From a bacterium (GTDB lineage: Bacteria; Armatimonadota; Zipacnadia; Zipacnadales; Zipacnadaceae): a DNA stretch of 64,000 bases. A program made the translations under genes and the position numbers. The notes under the pieces are model-generated. The model saw only the letters and a program-made list of their open reading frames with translations, was not told the DNA's origin and did not search any database. The DNA is taken from the NCBI GenBank assembly GCA_030615605.1, contig JAUWYY010000002.1, positions 1-64,000 of the forward strand. Direction: 5' to 3'. Every line of letters begins with the position of its first letter. Positions within the stretch are counted from its first letter, which is position 1. Shown one piece after another: positions 26,536-34,565 of the stretch.

Positions 26536-27174
26536 ATGACCATGAGTCGCACACTGACCGCAGCCGTGGTAATGATGCTGGTAGTGCTGCCGCTATCTGT
26601 CGTGGTAGCCGCCCCGGGAGACGAGGCGCAAGCCGAGGGGGCAGTTGCCCAGGCTCTTCAGCTTGAAAGACCCGAGGACCTGGCGACTGTCAGAGGCCTG
26701 TCTTACCCAGGCTTGGCCTGCCCCATAATGGTGAAGCTGGATGCCGGCATGTTGAGTATGCTGCCGGTGCTGGAGCCGGTGCTGGAGCGATTGCTGCAGG
26801 GTCAGAGCAATATACGGGGGAAAATGGGGCCAGAAGGCTGGCAGATATTGATCGAACTGCTGGGGAGCCTGGAGGGGGTGGCCGTAGCAGTCCAGACGCC
26901 CCGCAGCGGCGAGATCAACGTGTCCAGGGTGAGCACCTTCTATCTGCAACGGGCGCTGGCCACGGGTTGGAAGCAATGTGTGGGGATCAGCCAGGGGAAG
27001 GGCCAGTCAATTGCGCTATTCCAACTGCCCACACCGATCGCCGAAGGTGGCAGCCCTGAGCCGCCGCGGGGAATAGTACTGGTTATAGTGACTCCCCAGC
27101 AGGTCATCGCGGCTGGCCTGTTGGGCCAATTGGACCTGGGCAAGCTGCTACCGCTGATAGCAATGCTGAGGTAG
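26536..27174 (+). CDS. Secreted hypothetical protein
   Basis: 212 residues, not recognised. A signal peptide (AAVVMMLVVLPLSVVVAAPG) is followed by a mostly helical domain with hydrophobic leucine-rich segments (MLSMLPVLEPVLERLLQG) and a hydrophobic C-terminus (GLLGQLDLGKLLPLIAML). Ten bases before the ECF sigma gene on the same strand, so it may belong to that regulatory unit, for example as a sensor-side component; this is inference from position only. Confidence 0.55.
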   Translation: MTMSRTLTAAVVMMLVVLPLSVVVAAPGDEAQAEGAVAQALQLERPEDLATVRGLSYPGLACPIMVKLDAGMLSMLPVLEPVLERLLQGQSNIRGKMGPEGWQILIELLGSLEGVAVAVQTPRSGEINVSRVSTFYLQRALATGWKQCVGISQGKGQSIALFQLPTPIAEGGSPEPPRGIVLVIVTPQQVIAAGLLGQLDLGKLLPLIAMLR

Positions 27175-27184
27175 AACGCTTGCA

Positions 27185-27778
27185 ATGGCAATGGATCTCG
27201 TCTTTGCTAATCGGCTACTCGCCAGCTTCACTGACCAGGCGATTACCACCAGTGAAATGGCGCTGGTGGCGCGAGCCAGGACGGGGGACCATCACGCCTT
27301 CGAAGTGCTGGTGCGGCAGTACAGAGACCGGGTATTGAACGTGGCCTGGCGCATCGTCTCCGATGCCGACGGCGCCCAGGACGTGGTGCAGGAGACCTTC
27401 ATCAAGGCGTACCAGCAACTCCCTCGCTTCCGGGGGAAGTCCAAGTTCAGCACGTGGCTGTACCGCATAGCAGTCAACGAGGCACGGGGGTACCTGCGGG
27501 CGCGGCGCCGACGCCAGGCCCGCTGGGAAAAGCAGGGAGCGCTGGAGGCAGCCCAGCCGGTGTCTGCCGAGGCCGGCGAACAGGCCGGGCCAATCGTGGG
27601 TCTGCTGCAGGAACTGCCAGAAAAGCAGCGCATCGCGCTGGCCTTGTTCTACCTGCAGGAACTATCCGTGGCCGAGATTGCCCAGGCAATGCGCGCACCG
27701 ACCGGAACGATCAAGGCGTGGCTGTCCCGCGGTCGGAAGCGACTACGAGAACTGGCCCAGGAAAGAGAGCTTCTGTGA
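27185..27778 (+). CDS. ECF RNA polymerase sigma factor
   Basis: 197 residues of the RpoE/SigW type. Region 2: AFEVLVRQYRDRVLNVAWRI, DAQDVVQETF-like DGAQDVVQETFIKAYQ, and FSTWLYRIAVNEA. Region 4: LPEKQRIALALFYLQELSVA with TGTIKAWLSRGRKRLRE as the helix-turn-helix. Its stop overlaps the GTG of the zinc-finger protein behind it (GTGA), the standard sigma/anti-sigma arrangement. Target promoters cannot be told from this window. Confidence 0.93.
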   Translation: MAMDLVFANRLLASFTDQAITTSEMALVARARTGDHHAFEVLVRQYRDRVLNVAWRIVSDADGAQDVVQETFIKAYQQLPRFRGKSKFSTWLYRIAVNEARGYLRARRRRQARWEKQGALEAAQPVSAEAGEQAGPIVGLLQELPEKQRIALALFYLQELSVAEIAQAMRAPTGTIKAWLSRGRKRLRELAQERELL

Positions 27779-28248
27779 ACTGCTGGCAGGCGCAAGAACA
27801 ACTGGCCGACTACAGTGCAGGCTTCCTTCAGGGCAAGCGCCACGCGCGCTTGCAGGCACATCTGGCCGTCTGTCAGCCGTGCCGGCAGCACCTGGCGCAA
27901 CTGCGCGTGCTGGATCAGCTCCTGGCTGGCGAACCACTGTGTGCGGACGAAGCGCTGGTACACAGAATTATGGCGCAGGTGCAGGAGGCCGACATTCTCC
28001 GCAGGTGGCGGCGGCGATGGCTGCTGGACAGCCTGGGGCCAATAGCGGCGGCGGTCAGCCTGGGGGCGGCCATGATAGTGATTGCCCAGCCCCATGCTGC
28101 CGAGTGGACCGCAGCACTGAGCACGTGGCAATTGGGCTGGGAGCTGCTGGCGGAGCCGCAGTGGGCACTGGCGACGGTCGTGGGACTGCCTTTGGTAGCG
28201 GGCACAGTCGCCTGGCTGACTAACTGGCTCGCGGAAGCGTTGACCTAG
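27775..28248 (+). CDS. Zinc-finger anti-sigma factor
   Basis: 157 residues from GTG 27775. The N-terminal anti-sigma zinc motif is CWQAQEQLADYSAG with LQAHLAVCQPCRQHL, i.e. the His-x3-Cys-x2-Cys of ZAS domains. A basic juxtamembrane patch (RRWRRRW) precedes two hydrophobic helices at the C-terminus (SLGAAMIVIAQP and VVGLPLVAGTVAWLTNWL). Predicted to hold the upstream ECF sigma at the membrane. The last 200 bases of this gene recur 1.4 kb downstream (29445-29644). Confidence 0.85.
   Translation: MNCWQAQEQLADYSAGFLQGKRHARLQAHLAVCQPCRQHLAQLRVLDQLLAGEPLCADEALVHRIMAQVQEADILRRWRRRWLLDSLGPIAAAVSLGAAMIVIAQPHAAEWTAALSTWQLGWELLAEPQWALATVVGLPLVAGTVAWLTNWLAEALT
28047..28246 (+). repeat. 200-bp direct repeat, copy 1 (3' end of anti-sigma gene)
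   Basis: Aligns without gaps to 29445-29644 with about 13 differences by eye. This copy is in its native place inside the anti-sigma gene. Confidence 0.9.
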
Positions 28249-28496
28249 GATATCTGGCGTTAGCCGAACTCCCGGATGTCAGACGACCAGGATCGGCAAA
28301 AGCCATTGTGAAGACACCGTCGCCCGCCGACCTCCACGAAAAGCTAAAAAAGGGCAAGCAGGGCCGCACCCTCCACAGGCACAGAAACTGCCCACGCTTT
28401 GAATGGACCAAGCGGGACGTCAGGCCCAAGCATCATAAACCAAAGTATGCGGACTTATGACGGTGAGCACTAGAGCGCAACATACCCCGCAGCCAC
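28249..28496. other. Gap between anti-sigma gene and next promoter
   Basis: Holds only a 50-codon basic frame (GTG 28308 to stop 28460, rich in Lys, Arg and His with ADLHEKLKKGKQGR) that lacks a Shine-Dalgarno; I do not call it a gene. Confidence 0.3.
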
Positions 28497-28525
28497 TTGC
28501 ATTTCTGTTTTCTCTCCTGTATAAT
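28497..28525 (+). promoter_or_regulatory. Promoter of the beta-barrel gene at 28616
   Basis: TTGCAT (28497-28502), 17 bases, TATAAT (28520-28525). Leader about 85 bases. Confidence 0.68.
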
Positions 28526-28615
28526 GCCTGCCAGTAGCTTCTCCTGTGTTGTGGCACCCAGGCTCAGCACACAGGGCGGCCACACAACAAACGTCGGTTA
28601 AGGGAGGGTAATCGT

Positions 28616-29443
28616 ATGTATCGCGCACTAACAGTTGTAACCGTAGTAGGTCTATTGCTGGTGAGCACAACTGCATTCGCCCAAACCGCTCGGTTCTGGG
28701 CCTTGGGCTATACGGGCATCGCCGCGGCAGACGATGCGGCCGCCATTGATTTCAACCCGGCCAATTTCGCATCCCTGGATATTGCCCCGCCGTACCGTCC
28801 GGACGAGGCCGGTCGGCCATGGAATTGGCAGGTCGCTCTTTCGTCAAGAGTGCGCGGTGATCTCAACCAGAAGGGTATCAACTTCGCAGGTGTCAACACT
28901 CGCAGTAACTGGGGCTTTGGCGCAGCCTATTACGATGCTTCGGTTAGTGGTTGGGGATGGGACGCTGAGTTTTTGGAGTTGGGCTTTGGCGCTAGTTTGG
29001 GCGACCCCGACTGGCAGTGGGGCGTCTCTGCCTTTCGCGAAGACAGTGAAACAAGTTTCAATGTGGGTCTACTACACCAGTGCCACGGGCGCAACTCCCA
29101 TGCCGGCCCGATTAAGTTCGGGCTCGTCGTGGAGGACGTAACTAACAAGTACGGTGATGGTCCCTGGTTGAATGCAGGTGTTGCAGTGCCGCTGGATGCG
29201 TGGGTGGGCGCTGATGTCCTGCTAGCGGCGGACTGGTGGGGCATAAATGACTACAGCGAGGTCAACGTGGGCCTCGAGTGGACCACTGAACGGAACTGGG
29301 TGTTCCGTGCGGGCCTTAATGATCTCGATGAGTTTGGATTCGGCGTGGGCTATGCCAATTGCGACTGGCGACTGGACGTGTCCAGGGAATCCATCGTCAC
29401 TGATGATCAGGTCAATGCTACTTTCTCGTACTCGTTCAAGTAA
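28616..29443 (+). CDS. Predicted outer-membrane beta-barrel protein
   Basis: 275 residues. A signal peptide (YRALTVVTVVGLLLVSTTAF, cleavage after AFA) is followed by MTP1-like features: GYTGIAAADDAAAIDFNPAN near the mature N-terminus, similar to the PorV/FadL-like 'aA..aiy.NPA' block, and about ten amphipathic strands with aromatic girdles (WGFGAAYYDASVSGWGWD). It ends FSYSFK, close to the usual terminal aromatic. RBS AGGGAGGG. Function unknown; transport or porin-like role is inference. Its stop codon overlaps the start of the duplicated anti-sigma fragment. Confidence 0.7.
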   Translation: MYRALTVVTVVGLLLVSTTAFAQTARFWALGYTGIAAADDAAAIDFNPANFASLDIAPPYRPDEAGRPWNWQVALSSRVRGDLNQKGINFAGVNTRSNWGFGAAYYDASVSGWGWDAEFLELGFGASLGDPDWQWGVSAFREDSETSFNVGLLHQCHGRNSHAGPIKFGLVVEDVTNKYGDGPWLNAGVAVPLDAWVGADVLLAADWWGINDYSEVNVGLEWTTERNWVFRAGLNDLDEFGFGVGYANCDWRLDVSRESIVTDDQVNATFSYSFK

Positions 29444-29646
29444 TGGCGGCGGTCAGCCTGGGGGCGGCCATGATAGTGATTGCCCAGCCCCATGCTGCCG
29501 AGTGGACTGCAGCGCTGAGCACGTGGCAATTGGACGGGGAGCTGCTGGCGCAGCCGCAGTGGGCGCTGGGAGCAGTCGTGGGACTGCCTTTGGTAGCGGG
29601 CGCAGTGGCCTGGCTGACTAACTGGCTCGCCGAAGCGTTGACCTGA
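29443..29646 (+). pseudogene. Truncated duplicate of the anti-sigma factor membrane region
   Basis: 67 codons equal to the C-terminal membrane part of the anti-sigma protein at 27775 (MAAVSLGAAMIVIAQPHAAE, then WLTNWLAEALT). The zinc-binding domain is absent. It begins exactly at the stop of the barrel gene through a TAATG overlap, so it could be translated by coupling. Six or so of its changes alter amino acids (for example W to G), which suggests weak constraint. Either a fragment left by recombination or a small membrane peptide. Confidence 0.6.
29445..29644 (+). repeat. 200-bp direct repeat, copy 2
   Basis: Displaced copy of 28047-28246, same orientation, about 93% identical, sharp left boundary at the stop codon of the barrel gene and right boundary directly after the anti-sigma stop region. 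Confidence 0.9.
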
Positions 29647-29683
29647 TCCAGAACATTCGTGAGTTGCGGCAGGAATGTTACTC

Positions 29684-30040
29684 CTACGGTATGGTGAGCG
29701 CCTCGACGGCGGCTTCTACGGTCTCACAAAGCGGAACCATCGCGGCCACCCCTGTCGTCAGAGTAGAAGCGGCCACCGAACCCGTGGCGCCAGCGATGGC
29801 CATATCGCCACCCCGACTGCGCAGGCGTACCGCCGTGGTCAGAAGCTGGCCCAAAGCCCGAGATATCAGGAATTCTGCGCCGGAAAGATCCACCACCAGG
29901 TAGCGGACGCCCTCGTCTATGAGGCTATCCAGCAGACGACTCAGTCGCTCCAGACCCTCAGCGCCAGCGTCCACCTCCCCGCGAATAGCAAGCACTGTCA
30001 CCGTCGGCTCGCGATCTATCTCAGTCACTGCTGTTTCCAT
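29684..30040 (-). CDS. STAS-domain protein (anti-sigma factor antagonist type)
   Basis: 118 residues from ATG 30040 (AGGTG 6 bases ahead). SpoIIAA/RsbV fold: TVLAIRGEVDAG, RYLVVDLSGAEFLISRALGQ, then MAIAGATGSVA. The switch region has FLISRALG where classical antagonists have F(I/L)DSSGLG: the serine is kept but the preceding Asp is Ile and the second Ser is Arg, so phosphorylation control may differ. Its start overlaps the PHP gene by 20 bases. No partner kinase is nearby. Confidence 0.82.
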   Translation of the reverse strand: METAVTEIDREPTVTVLAIRGEVDAGAEGLERLSRLLDSLIDEGVRYLVVDLSGAEFLISRALGQLLTTAVRLRSRGGDMAIAGATGSVAASTLTTGVAAMVPLCETVEAAVEALTIP

Positions 30041-30890
30041 CCGGCTCACCTACTTTTGCATTGACGGCCTGATGCTGACCTGCCCAGCTTACCAGTAGCT
30101 CGGCGCACTCGTCAGGCACCTCAACCGCGCCGATCTCCACCGGTATCGGCCCCTCTGGCCCATGTGAGTCGCTGCCGCCGGTGATCAGGAGGCCCTTCTC
30201 CTGGGCCATCGCGATATAGCGATGGGTCTGCGCCGGGCTGTGAATAATATGATACGCTTCTATGCCCTGCAAGCCACAGTCTATCAGGCTGTCAACGTGT
30301 TGCTCAGCGCCATCCAGTGCCGGGTGGGCCAGTACTGGCAGCCCGCCAGCAGTAATTACCAACTCTACAGCCTCCTCGGGAGCAAGCTTATAACGCTCCA
30401 CGTAGGCTGAGCCACCGCGGCGCAGATACCGAGCGAAGGCTTGCCGGGCATCGGCCACATGGCCCTCTCTGGCCAGCCGGTTGGCAATATGGGGTCGGCC
30501 AATACTGTCAGGGCCGGCCTCTTCCAGCAGCTTCTCAAAGTCAATGACAACGCCCAGCTTCTCCAGCTCGTCAGCGATTTGCCGCGCGCGCTGGTGGCGG
30601 GCGTCGCGAATTGCCTGCAACTTCTCGCCCAATCCGACATGCTGCAGGTCAATGAAGTAGCCCAGGATATGTACGTCCCGGCCGTCTACCGTGGTACTTA
30701 TTTCAACGGCGGGCAAGACGTACAATTCAGTATCAGCAGCCGCCTGCTGAGCGGGCACGACCCCTGATGTGCTATCGTGATCACTGATGGCAATAGCCGT
30801 CAATTGCTTATCCAGAGCCACTTGCACTATCTGCCGGGGCGAGAGGGTGCCGTCCGAAAAAATCGAATGAATGTGTAAGTCAATTGCCAT
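30021..30890 (-). CDS. PHP-domain phosphoesterase (YciV/RNase AM type)
   Basis: 289 residues from ATG 30890, directly after the helicase stop; an ATG at 30902 is also possible. Metal-ligand motifs of the PHP family are clear: DLHIHSIFSDGT at the N-terminus, ISDHDSTSG, ILGYFID, HIANRL, LAHPALDG and TGGSDSHGPEG near the C-terminus. Related enzymes are 5'-3' exoribonucleases or 3',5'-nucleoside bisphosphate phosphatases. It is coupled to a MrfA-like DNA-repair helicase, so a nuclease role on DNA or RNA ends is a reasonable inference. Confidence 0.85.
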   Translation of the reverse strand: MAIDLHIHSIFSDGTLSPRQIVQVALDKQLTAIAISDHDSTSGVVPAQQAAADTELYVLPAVEISTTVDGRDVHILGYFIDLQHVGLGEKLQAIRDARHQRARQIADELEKLGVVIDFEKLLEEAGPDSIGRPHIANRLAREGHVADARQAFARYLRRGGSAYVERYKLAPEEAVELVITAGGLPVLAHPALDGAEQHVDSLIDCGLQGIEAYHIIHSPAQTHRYIAMAQEKGLLITGGSDSHGPEGPIPVEIGAVEVPDECAELLVSWAGQHQAVNAKVGEPDGNSSD

Positions 30891-30891
30891 C

Positions 30892-33210
30892 TTACGTTTC
30901 ATTTCCCGATGCCGGCAGCTCAGTCCTTCCTGTCGTCCACAACTGCGCCAGCAGCGCGGCTCCGGCCTTGTCCAGCGGTTGATTGTCATCCCCGCAACTG
31001 GGCGACTGCACGCAGCCCGGACAGCCCGCTTCGCACGAGCAGTCTGTTATCCGCTCATAGACCGCACCCAGCACTTCCTCGGCCCGGTAGTAGGCCTCCT
31101 CACAGATACCCACCCCGCCCGGATACCCGTCATAGATGAAGACTCCGCCGCCGCCCAGCGCTTTGTGATGAGAATAGGAAACCCCACCAATATCGTGGGC
31201 CTCACACAGCGCAAACAAGGGCAGCAGCGCGACGAGTGCATGCTCCAGAGCGTGCAGGCTACCCATTGGGTGGCACTTGTGCTCGGCCAACATCTGTGTG
31301 GCCACCTCGCCGCCGGTCAGCCACACTCCCACTGTCTCGTAGTCCTGCGCCGGTAAATTCAGCTTTTCGCTTCCACATTGCTGGCCACTTTCCCGACGGA
31401 ACTTGCGATACCCCACCACCTGGTTGTGGACATTAACCTCGCCGAGGCTTATCTGGCCGCAGCCAGCCAGTTCCCGCTTGTCGTAGGCCTCAATGACATC
31501 CACGTCCGACATCTCCAGAGTCTGAGTGTAATATTCAACATCAGTCGGCTCCACGGTGATGCGCCAGCTTTCCAGATTCAGATCAGTGACCAGGTAGTCC
31601 TCTCCTTGGTGCATATACACCGCGCCGGGATACGTTATCCAGTAGACCGAATGTTCGTCAATCGTGCCCAGCAACTCATCACAACTGGCATCAACAATCT
31701 CAAACTCGCCACCGGCACTGCTGCGGATATTGACCTCAGCCGGCGGATAGATATCTACATCGCCGGCCCAATGCCAGCGCCGGCGCTTGCGCAGGTAGTT
31801 GTGTTCCTCCAGAGTCTGCAGAACCGTAGTCATCTGGGAGCCGAAGAAATCCTCGTCATCTTCGGCCAGTGGCAGCTCGTACGCCGCGCACAGCAGATGC
31901 TCTCCCAGGATAAAGCGGTTCTCAGGATTGATCAGCACCCGCTCCTGGACAGCATCCAGTAGATAATCAGGATGCTCAATGACATACTGGTCAATACCGC
32001 CGGGCAGCGCCACCAGCACGGCAAGCGAATCATGCTGCCCCCGGCCAGCCCGCCCGACCTGTTGCCAGGCCGAGGAGATGCTGCCCGGATAACCGGTCAT
32101 CACCACCGCGTCCAGGTCACCGATATCCACCCCCAGCTCCAGGGCGCTGGTAGCCGCCACCGCCAGCAGGTCACCGGAAAAGAGCTGCTGCTCGATCTGG
32201 CGCCGCTGCTCGGGTAAGTACCCTCCCCGATAAGCCATCAGGCGCTCGCTGAGTCTTTCATCGCCGGCCAGCTCGCGCATGTACTGGAGAATAAGCTCGG
32301 CCTGCTGACGAGCCTGGGTAAAGGTAAGCGTGCGAATGCCCCGGCGGGCCAACGCTACGGTTAGCTTAGCAGCCTCCATATTGCCGCTGCTCCGCTGACC
32401 TGAGTCGGGTTCGAGCAGAGGCGGATTCCAGAAGACGAAAAAGCGCCGCCCTCGAGCCGAGGTGTCTTCGCTGACTACCTCAAAATCTGCGCCCACCAGC
32501 CGCCGGCAGTGCTCGCCGGGATTGCCCACTGTCGCCGACGAGCAGACAAACTGCGGCTCGGCCCCGTGGTATTGGGCAAGTCGCCGCAGCCTACGCAGCA
32601 CATTGGCCGTATGCGAGCCGAACACGCCCCGATAGGTATGCACTTCATCGAGCACGACATACTTGAGGTGCTTGAAGAAATCCGCCCACGCCTGATGATA
32701 CGGGCAGATGGCCATATGCAGCATGTCGGGATTGGTGAGAATGACCTGCGAATGCTGGCGGATACGCCGGCGCTGGCTCTGCGGAGTGTCGCCGTCGTAG
32801 GTGTTAGCGGTAAACACCTCACCGGCGCCAAAATCGCTTAGCTTATTCAGTTGATCCTGCGCCAGCGCCTTGGTCGGATAGACCAGGATAGCTCGAGTGG
32901 TAGGGTCTTCGTGTATTGCCTGGGCCAGCGGCAGCATATAACAGAGTGTCTTTCCGCTGGCCGTACCTGCGGCAATGATCACATTATTGCCGGCAAATAC
33001 CTGCTCGATCGCCTGAACCTGGTGCCGATAGAGCCTGTCCAGGCCCAGATTATCCAGAACAGCCTCCACCTGTGGACTTAGCTGTACATCCAGCTCATCG
33101 TAACGCGCCGGCTGCGCGGGGATGATTTGCAGGTGCTGGATTTGATCCCGGTAATCCTTGCCTGCGGTCAGCTCATCCAGGAAGGCCTCGATAGGAGACT
33201 GCTCGCTCAC
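30892..33210 (-). CDS. MrfA-like superfamily 2 DNA helicase with Zn-binding C-terminus
   Basis: 772 residues. Helicase motif I AAGTASGKT (residues 81-88), then VYPTKALAQDQL, LDEVHTYRG (DEVH box), CSSATVGNPGEH, and the motif V/VI region ATSALELGVDIGDLDAVVMTGYPGS with QVGRAGRGQ. The C-terminal DUF1998-type region closes with four cysteines, CSCEAGCPGCVQSPSCGD, as in mitomycin repair factor A. In B. subtilis MrfA works with the exonuclease MrfB; here the next gene encodes a PHP phosphoesterase. GTG start overlaps the tatC stop. Confidence 0.9.
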   Translation of the reverse strand: MSEQSPIEAFLDELTAGKDYRDQIQHLQIIPAQPARYDELDVQLSPQVEAVLDNLGLDRLYRHQVQAIEQVFAGNNVIIAAGTASGKTLCYMLPLAQAIHEDPTTRAILVYPTKALAQDQLNKLSDFGAGEVFTANTYDGDTPQSQRRRIRQHSQVILTNPDMLHMAICPYHQAWADFFKHLKYVVLDEVHTYRGVFGSHTANVLRRLRRLAQYHGAEPQFVCSSATVGNPGEHCRRLVGADFEVVSEDTSARGRRFFVFWNPPLLEPDSGQRSSGNMEAAKLTVALARRGIRTLTFTQARQQAELILQYMRELAGDERLSERLMAYRGGYLPEQRRQIEQQLFSGDLLAVAATSALELGVDIGDLDAVVMTGYPGSISSAWQQVGRAGRGQHDSLAVLVALPGGIDQYVIEHPDYLLDAVQERVLINPENRFILGEHLLCAAYELPLAEDDEDFFGSQMTTVLQTLEEHNYLRKRRRWHWAGDVDIYPPAEVNIRSSAGGEFEIVDASCDELLGTIDEHSVYWITYPGAVYMHQGEDYLVTDLNLESWRITVEPTDVEYYTQTLEMSDVDVIEAYDKRELAGCGQISLGEVNVHNQVVGYRKFRRESGQQCGSEKLNLPAQDYETVGVWLTGGEVATQMLAEHKCHPMGSLHALEHALVALLPLFALCEAHDIGGVSYSHHKALGGGGVFIYDGYPGGVGICEEAYYRAEEVLGAVYERITDCSCEAGCPGCVQSPSCGDDNQPLDKAGAALLAQLWTTGRTELPASGNET

Positions 33211-34031
33211 TGCTCGTCACCTTCGGGGTCATCGATCAACTCATCGTAGGGCGGAGGAAGCAACTCATCATCACTGTCTGAGGGGCGCGGGCGCTTTTCG
33301 ACCAGACGCACCAGACCAATGCTGAGCGCATACAGCAACACCAACGGCCCGGCCATAAACAGCATTGTCACCGGGTCAGTGGTCGGCGTGGCCACTGCCG
33401 CGACAATGAAAATCGCCACCAGTGCGTAGCGCCACCACGCGAGCAGACCGGTTGCCCGGACGATGCCAACTACACCCAGAAACATCAACACCAGCGGCAA
33501 CTCGAAGGACAGCCCAAACACCAGCAGCAATCGCAGCAGAAAGTACAGGTAAGGCTGGAGGGTCAGCTCCACCTCCACACCCATACTTTGGTTGATGTGG
33601 AAGAAGAACGCGAAGGCGCGCGGCGAGATAAAATAGCAGAAGACTACTCCGCCACCAAAAAGAATGGTTGCTGCCGGCAGCAGCCAGAAGACATAGCGCC
33701 TTTCGTGGGGCTCCAGCGCCGGCTTGATGAACAGCCACATCTCCATAAAGATGAGCGGCGCGGCGAGGATGATGCCGGCCACCAGCGCGATCTGCATCAT
33801 CAGTACGAATCCAGCTGCCGGCTCAAAGATGCGGAAGGGCAACTCCTCGATGCCTGCCTGCTGCGCGCCTATCTCCGCCGGCCACCGCAGTGTGCTAAGC
33901 AGAAGGCTGCGTGTCGTCCAGGCCAGTGCCGCACCGACCGCCACATAGATGAGCATCCGCAGGATGCGCATGCGCAGCTCGTCCAGATGCTCAAAGAACG
34001 AGGCTTCTTTTCGATAGCTCCGGGCAGGCAC
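33207..34031 (-). CDS. tatC: Sec-independent translocase TatC
   Basis: 274 residues, six membrane helices. Signature features: the FFEHLDELRMRIL N-terminus, IFEPAAGFVLMMQIAL, PALEPHERRYVFW (the glutamate-containing 'L.p.Er' loop) and SFELPLVLMFLG. It forms the twin-arginine signal receptor with TatA/B, none of which is in the window. The C-terminal 35 residues are an acidic, proline-rich cytoplasmic tail. GTG start. First gene of the tatC-helicase-PHP-STAS run, each stop overlapping or touching the next start. Confidence 0.94.
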   Translation of the reverse strand: MPARSYRKEASFFEHLDELRMRILRMLIYVAVGAALAWTTRSLLLSTLRWPAEIGAQQAGIEELPFRIFEPAAGFVLMMQIALVAGIILAAPLIFMEMWLFIKPALEPHERRYVFWLLPAATILFGGGVVFCYFISPRAFAFFFHINQSMGVEVELTLQPYLYFLLRLLLVFGLSFELPLVLMFLGVVGIVRATGLLAWWRYALVAIFIVAAVATPTTDPVTMLFMAGPLVLLYALSIGLVRLVEKRPRPSDSDDELLPPPYDELIDDPEGDEQ

Positions 34032-34159
34032 GGCAAGTACCTACTCTCAATCCCACTCCAACGTCTGTCAACCATAAGTCTTGAAGGAATCCTGGTGCTG
34101 GGCAGCGAACTTAACCGTAGTTGTCTATAAGTCTACTGTTCTTTTGAGGAGGCGGCAAG

Positions 34160-34531
34160 GTGGTAACTGAATCTATGACACCTGATGATATACTTTGTAA
34201 GCTGCGCCGGGACAATCCTGACGTCACCGCGGCGATGGTGGTAACCCCCGACGGCTTCCCTATTGCTGCTGATACCGGCCCGCAGGTCGCCGAGGATATG
34301 CTGGGCGCACTGGCCGCTGACCTTCTCACCCGCGCTGCCCGCAGCGCTCGAGAATTCGGACAGGGCACCATCGAAGAGCTATACGCCCGCGCCGAAACTG
34401 GTCATCTGATTGTGGTTACCGCCGGCCCCGAACAGCTTCTGGCCTGTCTGGCCGCGCCGGAGGTAACCCTGGGCCTGCTGCTGGCCGATGTGCGCCAGGC
34501 TGCCAATAAGCTGGCCTCAACTGCTGGCTAA
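34160..34531 (+). CDS. Roadblock/LC7-domain protein
   Basis: 123 residues forming one Roadblock/LC7 fold: AAMVVTPDGFPIAADTG, ADLLTRAARSAREFG, ELYARAETGHLIVVTAGP and a final VTLGLLLADVRQAANKL helix. Bacterial members such as MglB regulate small Ras-like GTPases; no such GTPase is encoded here. GTG start with GAGGAGG 7 bases ahead. Divergent from tatC, convergent with rfbB. Confidence 0.85.
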   Translation: MVTESMTPDDILCKLRRDNPDVTAAMVVTPDGFPIAADTGPQVAEDMLGALAADLLTRAARSAREFGQGTIEELYARAETGHLIVVTAGPEQLLACLAAPEVTLGLLLADVRQAANKLASTAG

Positions 34532-34565
34532 TCGCCGGGCCGTCCGTCACTCTCGCCGCCAGGCC

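Noticed and set aside
28308-28460. 50-codon basic frame after the anti-sigma gene
   Set aside because: No ribosome site and no recognisable motif; high Lys/Arg/His content alone is not evidence.
29652-29679. AACATTC/GAATGTT inverted repeat as terminator between convergent genes
   Set aside because: Only 7 bp with a 14-base loop and no T-run.
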